The position numbers and the translations under genes were made by a program. DNA of 64,000 bases from Acidipropionibacterium jensenii DSM 20535 (lineage in GTDB: Bacteria; Actinomycetota; Actinomycetes; Propionibacteriales; Propionibacteriaceae): positions 1 to 64,000 of the forward strand of contig NZ_AUDD01000010.1 in the NCBI RefSeq assembly GCF_000425285.1. Direction: 5' to 3'. Below the pieces are notes generated by a model. The model saw nothing but the letters and a program-made list of their open reading frames with translations. It ran no database searches and was not told where the DNA came from. This document shows positions 29,547-37,917 of the stretch, one piece after another (positions within the stretch are counted from its first letter, which is position 1; each line of letters begins with the position of its first letter).

Positions 29547-29732
29547 GTGAACTACAAGAAGCTTGCAGGACGCACCGTTGCGGCAGCGATCTTATTCTGT
29601 GGTGTGGCAATTCCTGCGCAAGCTGCCCCAGAAACCTCGTCTCAGACCGACTCCTCGACGTCCAATATAGAACCGCGAGATTCTGGTGTTGCGCAGCCCG
29701 ATGTCGTCACGTTGGAGTGCTCTCCGTGGTGA
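29547..29732 (+). CDS. Small secreted protein or N-terminal half of a split secreted protein
   Basis: The 61-residue frame starts VNYKKLAGRTVAAAILFCGVAIPAQA, a clear signal peptide with an AQA-type cleavage site near residue 26, followed by a Ser/Thr/Asp-rich stretch. The GTG is preceded by GAAAGAAGGA, a good ribosome binding site. It stops with TGA at 29730-29732, and the next frame begins ATG at 29732, overlapping by one base. Codon and base use here is lower in GC than neighbouring genes. It could be a true small gene coupled to the next, or the signal-peptide half of one gene split by a frameshift. Confidence 0.6.
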   Translation: MNYKKLAGRTVAAAILFCGVAIPAQAAPETSSQTDSSTSNIEPRDSGVAQPDVVTLECSPW

Positions 29733-30379
29733 TGAACCTCGGAAGTCCGGCCACGATAAGGGCCCACCTGACAGTTTTCTCGCCAAAGAGACCCGTCCTC
29801 GCCTTGGATCAAGTGTTCTATCCGGTCATCGACAGTCTTGGCCTCCGTTCGCCGATTAATGAGGGGCCACCCCGCTGGAGCTATGCCGCAGCCAGTGCAA
29901 CCAGCATGTCCGCAGACATGATCGCGCTGTCTTTTCGTGCCGATATTGCACCCACGACATGCATCACAGGACCAGGCGGACAGTTCATGTCGTGCATCGT
30001 CGAGACACTGAGGATGCTCGGTATCTCACATACTCAAAGTGTGAGAATCACCGGGGATTCCCAGTTGCTCGAGGCATGGATCGGCAACTCCGGGGACACA
30101 TACTGGGGTCTTTATGAGCAGCGTGATCGATGGCTCGGATGGACCGGTGGAGAATCAACATGCACAGCGTGCATCGACTCACTTCAACCTGCCCTCATGA
30201 AGTCCCTGTCAGAGTTCTTCGTTGACGCTGATGGTTTCACCTGTCACGCACAGGACAGCGAGATTTGTGTCGACATCCCAGACGATCCGGTCGCGGTGGG
30301 ATGGATATTTGATTCAATCGCCTGGATCACGAGAACTTCAGACTTCTCGGTATTCCTGAGCCCAGCGACCGCATCATGA
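29732..30379 (+). CDS. Cysteine-containing protein of unknown function, probably the mature part of a secreted protein
   Basis: The 215-residue frame (ATG 29732; an in-frame GTG at 29717 is also possible) has no signal peptide. It contains six cysteines (TCITGP, MSCIVE, STCTACID, FTCHAQD, EICVDI), a pattern more usual for exported disulfide-bonded proteins. I recognise no family. It lies one frame away from the signal-peptide frame 29547-29732, consistent with either stop-start coupling at TGATG or a frameshift. The gene has lower GC than its surroundings, suggesting acquisition. A perfect hairpin starts one base after its stop. Confidence 0.6.
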   Translation: MNLGSPATIRAHLTVFSPKRPVLALDQVFYPVIDSLGLRSPINEGPPRWSYAAASATSMSADMIALSFRADIAPTTCITGPGGQFMSCIVETLRMLGISHTQSVRITGDSQLLEAWIGNSGDTYWGLYEQRDRWLGWTGGESTCTACIDSLQPALMKSLSEFFVDADGFTCHAQDSEICVDIPDDPVAVGWIFDSIAWITRTSDFSVFLSPATAS

Positions 30380-30428
30380 GATCAGTCATCTGCCAGAGCG
30401 GGGATTCCGCTCTGGCAGATGACTGATC
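30380..30428. terminator. Perfect 22-bp stem hairpin just after the split secreted gene
   Basis: Arms 30380-30401 and 30407-30428 are perfectly complementary with a 5-base loop (GGATT). There is no T tract afterwards. The outer stem contains ATCTGCCA/TGGCAGAT, the same octamer as in the ends of the 66-bp repeat family. It probably ends the transcript of 29547-30379, but a repeat-type origin is possible. Confidence 0.7.
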
Positions 30429-30453
30429 ACGGGCCACCCGTATCATCGTCAAG

Positions 30454-31251
30454 GTGAGCACCTCCCGATCACGCAGCAGGAAGAGGGGCAGGGGACGCGC
30501 GCAGTCGCGGCGGAGAGACCGGCCCACCGTGTCGCCGGCCACCGCCGCCTCGACGACGCCGGCGCACGGATCGCACGTTCAGGACCATGGGCCGCGCGAT
30601 CGCCAGAGCGCGTCCGAAGCTCGTCCGGGATCGCTGGGTACACGGCAGGCACTGACGCCGGATTCCTCCGCCCCGATACTTCCGGACACCGTCACCGGCG
30701 CTGGCGAGATCGGGATCGGACTCACCCTGGCCTTCACAGCGTTGACGGCGTCCAACCCGCCCACCGCTGCAATCGTGGTGGCCCTGGGGCTGGCCACCAC
30801 CGTCGGGATGTGTCACAACTACCGGACCCGTCGTGAGATGACGCGCTCCGCAATCAGGACTGCCGTGGTGCTGGGAGCCGGGCTGGCCGGCGTGGTGGCG
30901 GTGGTGGCCACCTTGTCGATGGATCTACCGGTGGGTACTGCACCCCTCATCAGCCCCGTGGTGCTGGCGGTGGTCGCCTTCGGGACCCGCTGGCTGGCCG
31001 AGCGCTCGCCGGCCCTGACCCCCTGGCACCTGATCTGCTGGCTGCTGATGGTGGCCGGCTGTCTGACGTCCTTGCTGGTTCCGCCCTCTGGCGCCCTGCT
31101 GGTCTGCGGCGTCGTGTCGGGAGCGGCGCTGCTGGTGATGGGTGTGGTCGACAACCGACGCCTCTCCCGGGCGATCGGCGCCACACCGAAGGGCCCGAAA
31201 CCACCGCCGAATCCGGTCTGGGAATGGGTGCGCGACAAGGTGAAGCGCTGA
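30454..31251 (+). CDS. Hypothetical membrane protein
   Basis: The 265-residue protein has a long, basic, Arg/Ser-rich N-terminal region (about 80 residues), then about five hydrophobic segments between residues 85 and 235, and a basic C terminus ending WEWVRDKVKR. GTG 30454 follows AAGG. I recognise no family. It stands alone between the hairpin at 30380 and the convergent M20 peptidase gene. Confidence 0.6.
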   Translation: MSTSRSRSRKRGRGRAQSRRRDRPTVSPATAASTTPAHGSHVQDHGPRDRQSASEARPGSLGTRQALTPDSSAPILPDTVTGAGEIGIGLTLAFTALTASNPPTAAIVVALGLATTVGMCHNYRTRREMTRSAIRTAVVLGAGLAGVVAVVATLSMDLPVGTAPLISPVVLAVVAFGTRWLAERSPALTPWHLICWLLMVAGCLTSLLVPPSGALLVCGVVSGAALLVMGVVDNRRLSRAIGATPKGPKPPPNPVWEWVRDKVKR

Positions 31252-31388
31252 GCCGAGCCGGACCTCCGTCCCCTCCCCCTCCCCGCAGTCCGGCCCGATC
31301 CTCGCACGAGGCGCCCCTTCATCAACCAGGCGCCAGCTAGATGAGGCGCTTGGCGGACGAAGAGGCGCCTCGTCGCGATCAGCGCCAC

Positions 31389-31460
31389 CGTGACCCACTC
31401 GGCCAACGCAACCCACTCGGACCACACGGCCCACTCGGCCAACACAGCCCACGCAACCCG
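31389..31460. repeat. Short imperfect tandem repeat (about 18 bp) between convergent genes
   Basis: CCCACTCGG followed by about nine variable bases recurs three times, with further partial units CCCACGCAACCCGG. It lies in the 225-bp gap between the membrane protein gene and the end of the M20 peptidase gene. An inverted GAGGCGCC/GGCGCCTC pair occurs at about 31310-31370. No gene is seen. Confidence 0.6.
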
Positions 31461-31476
31461 GACGGCCCGGACAGGT

Positions 31477-32739
31477 CTACCTCTCCAGGAATCTCACCAA
31501 CAGATCCAGCCGGTCGAAGAGGGTCGGCACCAGGATGTGCTCGCTCACCGCGTGGGCTCCCCCGCCCATCGGCCCGAACCCGTCGACCGCGGGGATGCCC
31601 AGCGGTCCCCCGACCAGGTTCGTGTCCCCGGCGCCGGCGGCCGGACGCCCCTCGATCGTCTGCCCCAGAGCCGCCCCGGCAGCTGCGATCTCGGCCAGCA
31701 GGGCCTGACCGGAGGCTTTCGGGGCCCAGGTCGGACGATGAGTGAGGATCTCGCTGTCAATCCGGGCGCCCTCGCGGACCGGCGTCAGGGAGGTCAACCG
31801 GTCCAGCACGTAGCTCTCGCTCTGCGACTCCAGGAACCTCAGCCCGATCTCGGCCTGGGCATGGCCGGGGATCACATTGGCCCGGGCGCCACCGGAGATG
31901 ATCCCGACATTGCACAGCACCTCCTTGATCCGGCTGGCCTCGGCAATCACCGGGCGCACCCCGACGAGCTGGTCGACCAGCTCGTCGATCGCCGAGATCC
32001 CGGACTCGGGATCCAGGGCGGCGTGGGCCGCCCGTCCGGTGACCGAGACCCGCAGCCGGGTGGACCCGCGTCGTCCCACCTTGAGCGCGCCGTCGGGGTG
32101 GGGACACTCGAAGCCGATGGCGCCGACGACCCCCTCGGCGGCCTGTCGGCAGATGGCCGTGCCGGTCGGCGACCCGATCTCCTCATCGCAGGTGATCACC
32201 ACGCGCACCGGACGGTGGGGCCGGGACCGCAGCTTCTCCAGGGCGGTGAGGATGATCACCAGACCCGACTTCATGTCGAGGGCACCGGGTCCGCGCAGCA
32301 CATCGCCGTCGTGCACCCACGGCACCTGGTCGGTCAGGGCGCCGATCGGCCAGACGGTGTCGGAGTGTCCGACCAGCAGGACCGGGTCCCCCACCCCGTC
32401 GCCCGGATCGTCGACGATGAGGTGGATGCCCGAGGAGCTGTTGATGCGCTGCAGTTCCAGCCCGATCCTCTGGAACCAGGAGACCAGCAGATCGGTGACC
32501 TTCCGGTTCGCGTCGAGATCGCGGGAGGGGCTCTCGACCCTCACCAGTTTCTCGAGCCGCTCCAGCACCTGACGGGAGTCCGGTCGGGTCTGCCAGGAGG
32601 CTCTCGCGGTCGTCTCGGCACCACCCCGGGACGCCTCCGAGCCAGGGTGGGCCGTCCCGGCACCACCTCGGGACCCCTCCGAGCCGGGGTGTGTCGTCTC
32701 GGAAACGCCTTGGGCCGTCTCAGAACCACCGTCTGTCAT
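31477..32739 (-). CDS. M20 family metallopeptidase/deacylase (glutamate carboxypeptidase-like)
   Basis: The 420-residue zinc hydrolase has the metal-ligand motifs LLVGHSDTVWP, GPGALDMKSGL and VITCDEEIGSPTG, and a final histidine in GGGAHAVSEHI. M20 enzymes hydrolyse peptide or N-acyl-amino-acid bonds. The gene is divergent from a GNAT/SIS/racemase operon, a context in which M20 proteins act as N-succinyl-amino-acid desuccinylases. Near the N terminus is an in-frame duplicated 14-residue unit (HPGSEGSRGGAGTA, HPGSEASRGGAETT). ATG 32739 with AGAGAGG upstream is the best start. Confidence 0.85.
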   Translation of the reverse strand: MTDGGSETAQGVSETTHPGSEGSRGGAGTAHPGSEASRGGAETTARASWQTRPDSRQVLERLEKLVRVESPSRDLDANRKVTDLLVSWFQRIGLELQRINSSSGIHLIVDDPGDGVGDPVLLVGHSDTVWPIGALTDQVPWVHDGDVLRGPGALDMKSGLVIILTALEKLRSRPHRPVRVVITCDEEIGSPTGTAICRQAAEGVVGAIGFECPHPDGALKVGRRGSTRLRVSVTGRAAHAALDPESGISAIDELVDQLVGVRPVIAEASRIKEVLCNVGIISGGARANVIPGHAQAEIGLRFLESQSESYVLDRLTSLTPVREGARIDSEILTHRPTWAPKASGQALLAEIAAAGAALGQTIEGRPAAGAGDTNLVGGPLGIPAVDGFGPMGGGAHAVSEHILVPTLFDRLDLLVRFLER

Positions 32740-32912
32740 CTGAGAACCTCTCTTCTCATACAGATCATAAGTTGACCGCTCCCGGCACCCTCGAGATGCC
32801 GGACATCTCATCGACACCCCTGGATGTCTTGGTGATACAGAGCATAGAGAGGCCATGTGACGGTGTGATGTCGGTAACACCGATGCAACATACGAATCGT
32901 ATCTTTCTCGGT

Positions 32913-33737
32913 ATGGAGGATCTGACAGAAGTCTCACCCGCACACCAGGACCCCACCCACCCGGTGAGGCTGTACATCGGCACGCTCACCGAGGCGGCCG
33001 AGTTCGGGGAGGCGACACGCCTCTACCGGCGAACCTTCAACTACGACCTGCCCCAACTCTCCCTCAACGCGAACCTGCTGAGCGCGCTCGGACGCCACGG
33101 CGGCTCCTCGGTCGGGGTGCGCCGCGACACACCGGACGGACCGCTGGTCGGCTTCGCCTACGGCTTCGCGGCCCTGGACCCGGAGACCCACAAGCTGTTC
33201 CACTACTCCCAGGCCGCCGTCGTCGACCCGAGCATGCAGGGCGAGGGGATCGGCCGGATCCTCAAGCTCCGCCAGGCCGAGGTGGCGAGGGACTGGGGAG
33301 CCACGCACATGCGCTGGGGGTACAACCCGCTGTTCGCCCGCAACGCCCACTTCAACCTCGACTCGCTGCGCGGGGTGGGCCGCGAGTTCGTCGTCGACTA
33401 CTACGGCCGCCCGCACAGCGACCGGATGATCGTCGAGTGGAACCTGTCCGAGGACGCCGACCGCTACGCCGACGAGCACGCCCTGACCGTCCCCCCTGAG
33501 CTGGCCGAGGCCGAGCCCGCCGTCGCGGTCCCCGACCAGGACGGCATCTGGATCCCGATCCCCTCCGGGGTGGTCGCCGGGGACGACTCGGAGGAGGGCA
33601 CCGAACCGGTGCGCGACAGGCTCCGTCAGACCCTCTCGGAGGTGATGGGATCGGGTATGGTCCTGGTCTCCTGCCGCCGGCTCGGGGACTCCCTGTCGGT
33701 CTACCGGGCCGTCGAGAGCCGCGGGGGCGCGCTGTGA
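32913..33737 (+). CDS. GNAT acyltransferase of the COG3375-like group
   Basis: The 274-residue protein has an acyl-CoA-binding loop QGEGIGRILKLRQAE and the segment WGYNPLFARNAHFNLDSLRGVGREFVVDYYG, typical of a GNAT subgroup (resembling COG3375) seen beside N-acylamino-acid racemase genes. The expected reaction is transfer of an acyl group, possibly succinyl, from CoA to an amino acid. ATG 32913 is chosen; longer in-frame starts exist upstream. The stop overlaps the next GTG by four bases (GTGA). It is the first gene of a three-gene operon divergent from the M20 gene. Confidence 0.8.
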   Translation: MEDLTEVSPAHQDPTHPVRLYIGTLTEAAEFGEATRLYRRTFNYDLPQLSLNANLLSALGRHGGSSVGVRRDTPDGPLVGFAYGFAALDPETHKLFHYSQAAVVDPSMQGEGIGRILKLRQAEVARDWGATHMRWGYNPLFARNAHFNLDSLRGVGREFVVDYYGRPHSDRMIVEWNLSEDADRYADEHALTVPPELAEAEPAVAVPDQDGIWIPIPSGVVAGDDSEEGTEPVRDRLRQTLSEVMGSGMVLVSCRRLGDSLSVYRAVESRGGAL

Positions 33738-34480
33738 GCCAGTCCGGCGAAGGGGGTCTCAGTACCGATTCCGGCCGGGGACCCTCCAGCCCCCGAGACC
33801 GGATGCTGAGGCTGCGCCCCAATGTCAGCGCCGAGGCCCTCCAGGCCCATCTGGTCGACGCCGAGCGGGCCTCTCTGGAGAGCACCTTCGCCACCCTGGC
33901 CGCCGACTCCAGCCTGTCGCGGGCCGCCGCGCTCATCCTGGCCTCGCGACGCAAGTACATCGCCGGGGCCGGGAAGTCGGCGGCCTACGCGGCCCTGCTC
34001 AACGCCGATCTGGCCGCCACCCTGCCCAATGTGATGCTCATCGGCGCCGGGCTGAGCGCCACCGATGTACTGAGCGACGTCCGCTCCTCCGACGTCTGCG
34101 TGGTCTTCAGCGTGCGCCGCTACCGCGCCGAGACGGTCCGCCTGGGTCGTCTCTTCGCGAGCTCCGGAGGCCATCTGGTGGTCGTCACCGACGATCCCCG
34201 GGCACCTCTGGCTAGCAGCGCCAGTGCCCTCATCCTGGTCGACACCGGATCGGCCTCCTACGCCGACTCCCCCACCGCGATGGCCGCCGTCTGCCATCTG
34301 CTGAGTTCCCTGGCCAGCGCCTCCGCGAAGGGGGCCAGACGCCGTCTGGCCAATCGCGACGTCGTCACCGCCGAGCTGGGCCTCTACTGGGACGAGAGCT
34401 CCGACAGCCTCGAACCCGACGCCGACGGCACGCCTCCGATCATCCATTCCCCCACCGAGGAGAGCGAGAGCATCTCATGA
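33734..34480 (+). CDS. Stand-alone SIS-domain protein (RpiR/MurR-like without DNA-binding domain)
   Basis: The 248-residue protein contains a sugar-isomerase (SIS) domain: ILASRRKYIAGAGKSAAYAALLNADL and DVCVVFSVRRYRAETVRLG followed by HLVVVTDD. RpiR regulators carry an N-terminal helix-turn-helix of about 75 residues; here only about 25 low-complexity residues precede the linker helix, so DNA binding is doubtful. It may sense a ligand or act as an enzyme. It overlaps both neighbours (GTGA upstream, ATGA downstream), showing tight translational coupling. Confidence 0.78.
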   Translation: MSQSGEGGLSTDSGRGPSSPRDRMLRLRPNVSAEALQAHLVDAERASLESTFATLAADSSLSRAAALILASRRKYIAGAGKSAAYAALLNADLAATLPNVMLIGAGLSATDVLSDVRSSDVCVVFSVRRYRAETVRLGRLFASSGGHLVVVTDDPRAPLASSASALILVDTGSASYADSPTAMAAVCHLLSSLASASAKGARRRLANRDVVTAELGLYWDESSDSLEPDADGTPPIIHSPTEESESIS

Positions 34481-35595
34481 GAATCACCCGAGCACGACTC
34501 TTCGAGGTCCGGCTGCCGCTGGTCCACCGGTTCCGGACCAGCTCCCACGCCAAGTCCACCCTCGACCACATCCTCGTGGAGTTCACCGGCGCCGACGGCC
34601 AGGTCGGCTGGGGGGAGATCGCCTCCCCGGCCGGCCCCTTCTACTGCCCCGAGACCACCACGACGGCCTGGGACACCACCATCGCGTTCCTGCTGCCGAC
34701 CGTGCTGGACGCCGACTGGGACCACCCCGAGCAGGTCGACGACCTGTGGCAGCGGGTCCGCGGCCACCGGTTCGCCAAGGCCGGGCTGGTCGGGGCGGCC
34801 TGGGACCTGTGGTGCCGGACCCATGAGGTCTCGCTGGCCGCCAGTCTGGGCGGCACCCGCACCAAGGTGCGCGCCGGCGTCTCACTGGGCATCGAGGCCA
34901 CCATCGACGACCTGCTCGAGCAGGTCGAGCACCAGGTGGCGGCCGGCTACCACCGGGTCAAGCTCAAGATCTCCCACGGCTGGGACCTGGAACCCGTGCG
35001 GGCGGTGCGTTCGGCCTACCCCGACCTGGATCTCCACGTCGACGCCAACGGGGTCTACACCGACGACGACGAGACGATGGCCCACCTGGCCGAGCTGGAC
35101 GCCTTCGGCCTGACCATGATCGAGCAGCCCTTCGCACCGCGCGACCTGCTGGGTCATGCCCGCCTCCAGCAGCGGATCGCCACCGACGTGTGCCTCGACG
35201 AGTCGGTCGAGGACCTCTTCGACCTGGAACTGATGATCTCCCTGAAGGCCGGCCGGGTGCTCAACATCAAGGTCTCCCGGATGGGCGGGCTCACCGTCGC
35301 CCGGGCCGCCCACGAGATGGCCCGCAACGCCGGGATCCCGGTGTGGTGCGGTGGGATGCACGAGTTCGGGATCGGGCGCGCGGCCAATGTCGCGATCTCC
35401 TCGCTGCCGGGATTCACCCTGCCCTCCGACGTCTCCGGGTCGGACAAGTACTACGCCCGCGACGTCATCATCCCGCCGGTGATCGCCGAGGACGGCTGGG
35501 TCCAGGTGCCCACCGCCCCCGGGCTGGGCCACCAGATCGACCTCGAGCAGATCACCTCGAACACCCTGCGGACCTTCGACAGCGCCCAGTCCTGA
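34477..35595 (+). CDS. o-Succinylbenzoate synthase / N-acylamino-acid racemase (enolase superfamily)
   Basis: The 372-residue protein has the full enolase-superfamily active site: the KxK base in HRVKLKISHG, metal ligands in DLHVDANGVY, MIEQPFAP and CLDESVEDL, and the second lysine in NIKVSRMGGL. Members either make o-succinylbenzoate for menaquinone or racemise N-succinyl amino acids. Linkage to an acyltransferase and an M20 hydrolase, and the absence of other men genes nearby, favours the racemase role; this is inference. It is the last gene of the GNAT-SIS-racemase operon. Confidence 0.85.
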   Translation: MRITRARLFEVRLPLVHRFRTSSHAKSTLDHILVEFTGADGQVGWGEIASPAGPFYCPETTTTAWDTTIAFLLPTVLDADWDHPEQVDDLWQRVRGHRFAKAGLVGAAWDLWCRTHEVSLAASLGGTRTKVRAGVSLGIEATIDDLLEQVEHQVAAGYHRVKLKISHGWDLEPVRAVRSAYPDLDLHVDANGVYTDDDETMAHLAELDAFGLTMIEQPFAPRDLLGHARLQQRIATDVCLDESVEDLFDLELMISLKAGRVLNIKVSRMGGLTVARAAHEMARNAGIPVWCGGMHEFGIGRAANVAISSLPGFTLPSDVSGSDKYYARDVIIPPVIAEDGWVQVPTAPGLGHQIDLEQITSNTLRTFDSAQS

Positions 35596-35651
35596 GATCC
35601 TGGCCAGCCCTGAGATCCTGGCCGGAATCGACCGGGATCGGCCGGCCAGAC

Positions 35652-36134
35652 TCAGTCCGCGCTGTGGACCAGGGCGGTGGCGATCGCCGCCACCCCCTCG
35701 CCCCGGCCGGTCAGGCCGAGGTGATCGGTGGTGGTCGCCGAGACCGAGACCGGGGCGCCGACGGTTTCCGAGAGCACCTGCTGGGCCTCCAGACGCCGGG
35801 CCGCCATCCGCGGCCGGTTGCCGATCACCTGGACCGCGACATTGCCCACCCGCCATCCGGCCTCGGCGAGGATCCGCACCGTCTCGGCAAGCAGTGCGAC
35901 GCCGGCGGCACCGGCCCACTCGGGACGGTCGGTGCCGAAGGTCGACCCGAGGTCGCCCAGACCGGCGGCCGACAGCAGGGCGTCGCAGATGGCGTGGGCG
36001 GCTACGTCACCGTCCGAGTGACCCGCCAGCCCGGCCGGTTCATCGGGGAAGGACAACCCGGCCAGGTGCATCCCCACGCCATCCACCAGCTGGTGGACGT
36101 CGGTGCCGATGCCGGTACGGATCTGCGGGATCAT
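35652..36134 (-). CDS. ispF: 2-C-methyl-D-erythritol 2,4-cyclodiphosphate synthase
   Basis: The 160-residue enzyme catalyses the fifth step of the MEP isoprenoid pathway. Zinc ligands lie in GIGTDVHQL and [18 protein letters not shown]; the substrate and product loops are [11 protein letters not shown] and the [17 protein letters not shown] end. The ATG overlaps the stop of ispD by four bases (36131-36134), indicating coupling. Larger in-frame extensions upstream are ispD DNA read in another frame. Confidence 0.96.
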   Translation of the reverse strand: MIPQIRTGIGTDVHQLVDGVGMHLAGLSFPDEPAGLAGHSDGDVAAHAICDALLSAAGLGDLGSTFGTDRPEWAGAAGVALLAETVRILAEAGWRVGNVAVQVIGNRPRMAARRLEAQQVLSETVGAPVSVSATTTDHLGLTGRGEGVAAIATALVHSAD

Positions 36135-36907
36135 CCGCGACGCCGGTGGGAGGGCCGCGGGTCCATCCGGCTCAGCACCCGCCGGACCCGACGTCCGGAG
36201 TGGTGGCCCGCTCCCGCGGTGGCCTTGACCAGGGTCTCGGCGATGTCCAGATCCATCGGCTCGGTGATCTTCAGGGCCATCCGGGACCCCTCGATGAGAC
36301 TCACCCGGTACCCGTACCGTTCGCAGCAGCTCACATCGTCGGTGACCTCGCCGCCCTCGGCGTGCAGCCTGCGGTGGCACTCGGTGATCACCTCGCGGTC
36401 GAATCCCTGCGGGGTCTGCACCGCACGCAGGGTGGACCGGTCGATCACCTCCGAGACGTCGCCGTCGATCTGGCGGATGGTGTCGACCACCGGCACCACC
36501 GGCGTCACCGCGACCGCCCCGTCCTCCAGTGCGGCGAGCACCTGCTTGACGACATAGGCGGGCACCAGGGGGCGCACGGCGTCATGGATGAGGACCTTCC
36601 GGGCCTTCGACAGCCGGGTGCTGGCATCGATGAGCTGGAGGCCGTTGTGCACCGACTCCTGGCGACTCGACCCGCCGGTCGCGAACCGCACCGGGATCGG
36701 CGAGGCCGCCAGGGCCAGCCGGAAGTGGTTGTGCATGCCGTCCTTGACGACCACCACCGCGTCAGTGCACCCGCCGGCGGCCATCGACTCCACGGCGACC
36801 GCCACCACGGCCTTGCCGGTGAGCTCCTGGACCTGTTTGGGCACCGGACCGCCGAATCTGGTGCCGAGGCCGGCGGCCATCACGAGCGCGACCACGGGTT
36901 CTGACAT
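36131..36907 (-). CDS. ispD: 2-C-methyl-D-erythritol 4-phosphate cytidylyltransferase
   Basis: The 258-residue MEP-pathway enzyme transfers CMP to methylerythritol phosphate. It starts [25 protein letters not shown], the nucleotidyltransferase P-loop-like motif, and has [14 protein letters not shown] in the middle and [11 protein letters not shown] near the end. It is followed by ispF. In many actinobacteria carD lies directly upstream; here carD is 6.6 kb away, behind an inserted PTS operon whose first gene is divergent from ispD with only 65 bases between. Confidence 0.95.
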   Translation of the reverse strand: MSEPVVALVMAAGLGTRFGGPVPKQVQELTGKAVVAVAVESMAAGGCTDAVVVVKDGMHNHFRLALAASPIPVRFATGGSSRQESVHNGLQLIDASTRLSKARKVLIHDAVRPLVPAYVVKQVLAALEDGAVAVTPVVPVVDTIRQIDGDVSEVIDRSTLRAVQTPQGFDREVITECHRRLHAEGGEVTDDVSCCERYGYRVSLIEGSRMALKITEPMDLDIAETLVKATAGAGHHSGRRVRRVLSRMDPRPSHRRRG

Positions 36908-36972
36908 GATCGTGACTCTATCGTCGCGGCGGCTAGCCTGGCGGCGTGATCGACGACCCGGGGGAGACGCAG

Positions 36973-37707
36973 ATGTCACCAGCCGTCACGGCTCCGTTCC
37001 TCATCATCAACGTGAAGGCCTACCTGTACGGCGATCAGGCCCTGAGGCTCGCTCGGATCGCCGACGGCCTGAGCCGCGATGCCGACGTCGACATCATGTT
37101 CGCCGTTCAGCACGCCGACATCCGGCTCATCGCCGAGCACACCGACAGGCTCATCGTCGTCGCACAGCACATGGACCCCATCGCACCCGGACGCGGGATG
37201 GGACACATCCTGCCCGAGTCACTCGCGGCGGCGGGGGCGCGCGCCGTGATTCTCAACCATGCCGAGCACCCGCTCACCGTCGCCGATCTGGACGCCGATC
37301 TGGTGCGCGCCCGCGAGGTCGGCCTCAGCACCGTTGTCTGCGCCGACTCCATCGCCCAGTGCCAGATGATCGCACGGCTGGGACCCGACGTCATGATCTG
37401 CGAACCCTCCTCGCAGATCGGCAAGGGCACGCTCACCACTGACGACTACATCCGGGACTCCACGACCGCCGTCAAGGAGGTCGATCCCTCCATCATGGTG
37501 CTCCAGGGAGCGGGCGTGTCCACCGGCGAGGACGTGGCCAGGGTGCTTGCGCTGGGAGCTGACGCCTCGGGCGGCACCAGCGGCATCGTGTGCGCCCCGG
37601 ACTGGAGCGGCACCGTCTCGGAGATGCTGATTCCGCTGCGAGCCGAGAAGGATCGCAGAAGCCAGTCCGCGCCACCCTCAGGGCCTCCCCTGCAGCACCT
37701 CCGATAA
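36973..37707 (+). CDS. Archaeal-type triose-phosphate isomerase family protein
   Basis: The 244-residue TIM barrel aligns by eye with archaeal triose-phosphate isomerases rather than the usual bacterial form: [56 protein letters not shown] and [10 protein letters not shown]. Catalytic Asn13, Lys15, His96 and Glu144 are present. Loop 6 reads EPSSQIGKG instead of EPxxxIGTG, hinting at a changed substrate. Being in a PTS operon with a GpsA-like dehydrogenase, it may isomerise a ketose phosphate such as dihydroxyacetone or erythrulose phosphate. ATG 36973 has GGGGAG upstream. Confidence 0.82.
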   Translation: MSPAVTAPFLIINVKAYLYGDQALRLARIADGLSRDADVDIMFAVQHADIRLIAEHTDRLIVVAQHMDPIAPGRGMGHILPESLAAAGARAVILNHAEHPLTVADLDADLVRAREVGLSTVVCADSIAQCQMIARLGPDVMICEPSSQIGKGTLTTDDYIRDSTTAVKEVDPSIMVLQGAGVSTGEDVARVLALGADASGGTSGIVCAPDWSGTVSEMLIPLRAEKDRRSQSAPPSGPPLQHLR

Positions 37708-37917
37708 GGGGCCTCCGACAGTGGCACGATGTGCGCGACGCTCCCGTCGGGCATCAAGGGACGTCGGAGACGCTGAGTGTCATGACCAGCAACGAGAACG
37801 GCTCCGGACCAGGGCGTGGCCGATGGATCTCCGCCCGGCAGCCCTGGTACCGCGGCACCTCTCTGCTCATACAGTGAGAGCCCGCAGACACATGACCGAT
37901 GGCCGCGAAGGAATGCG

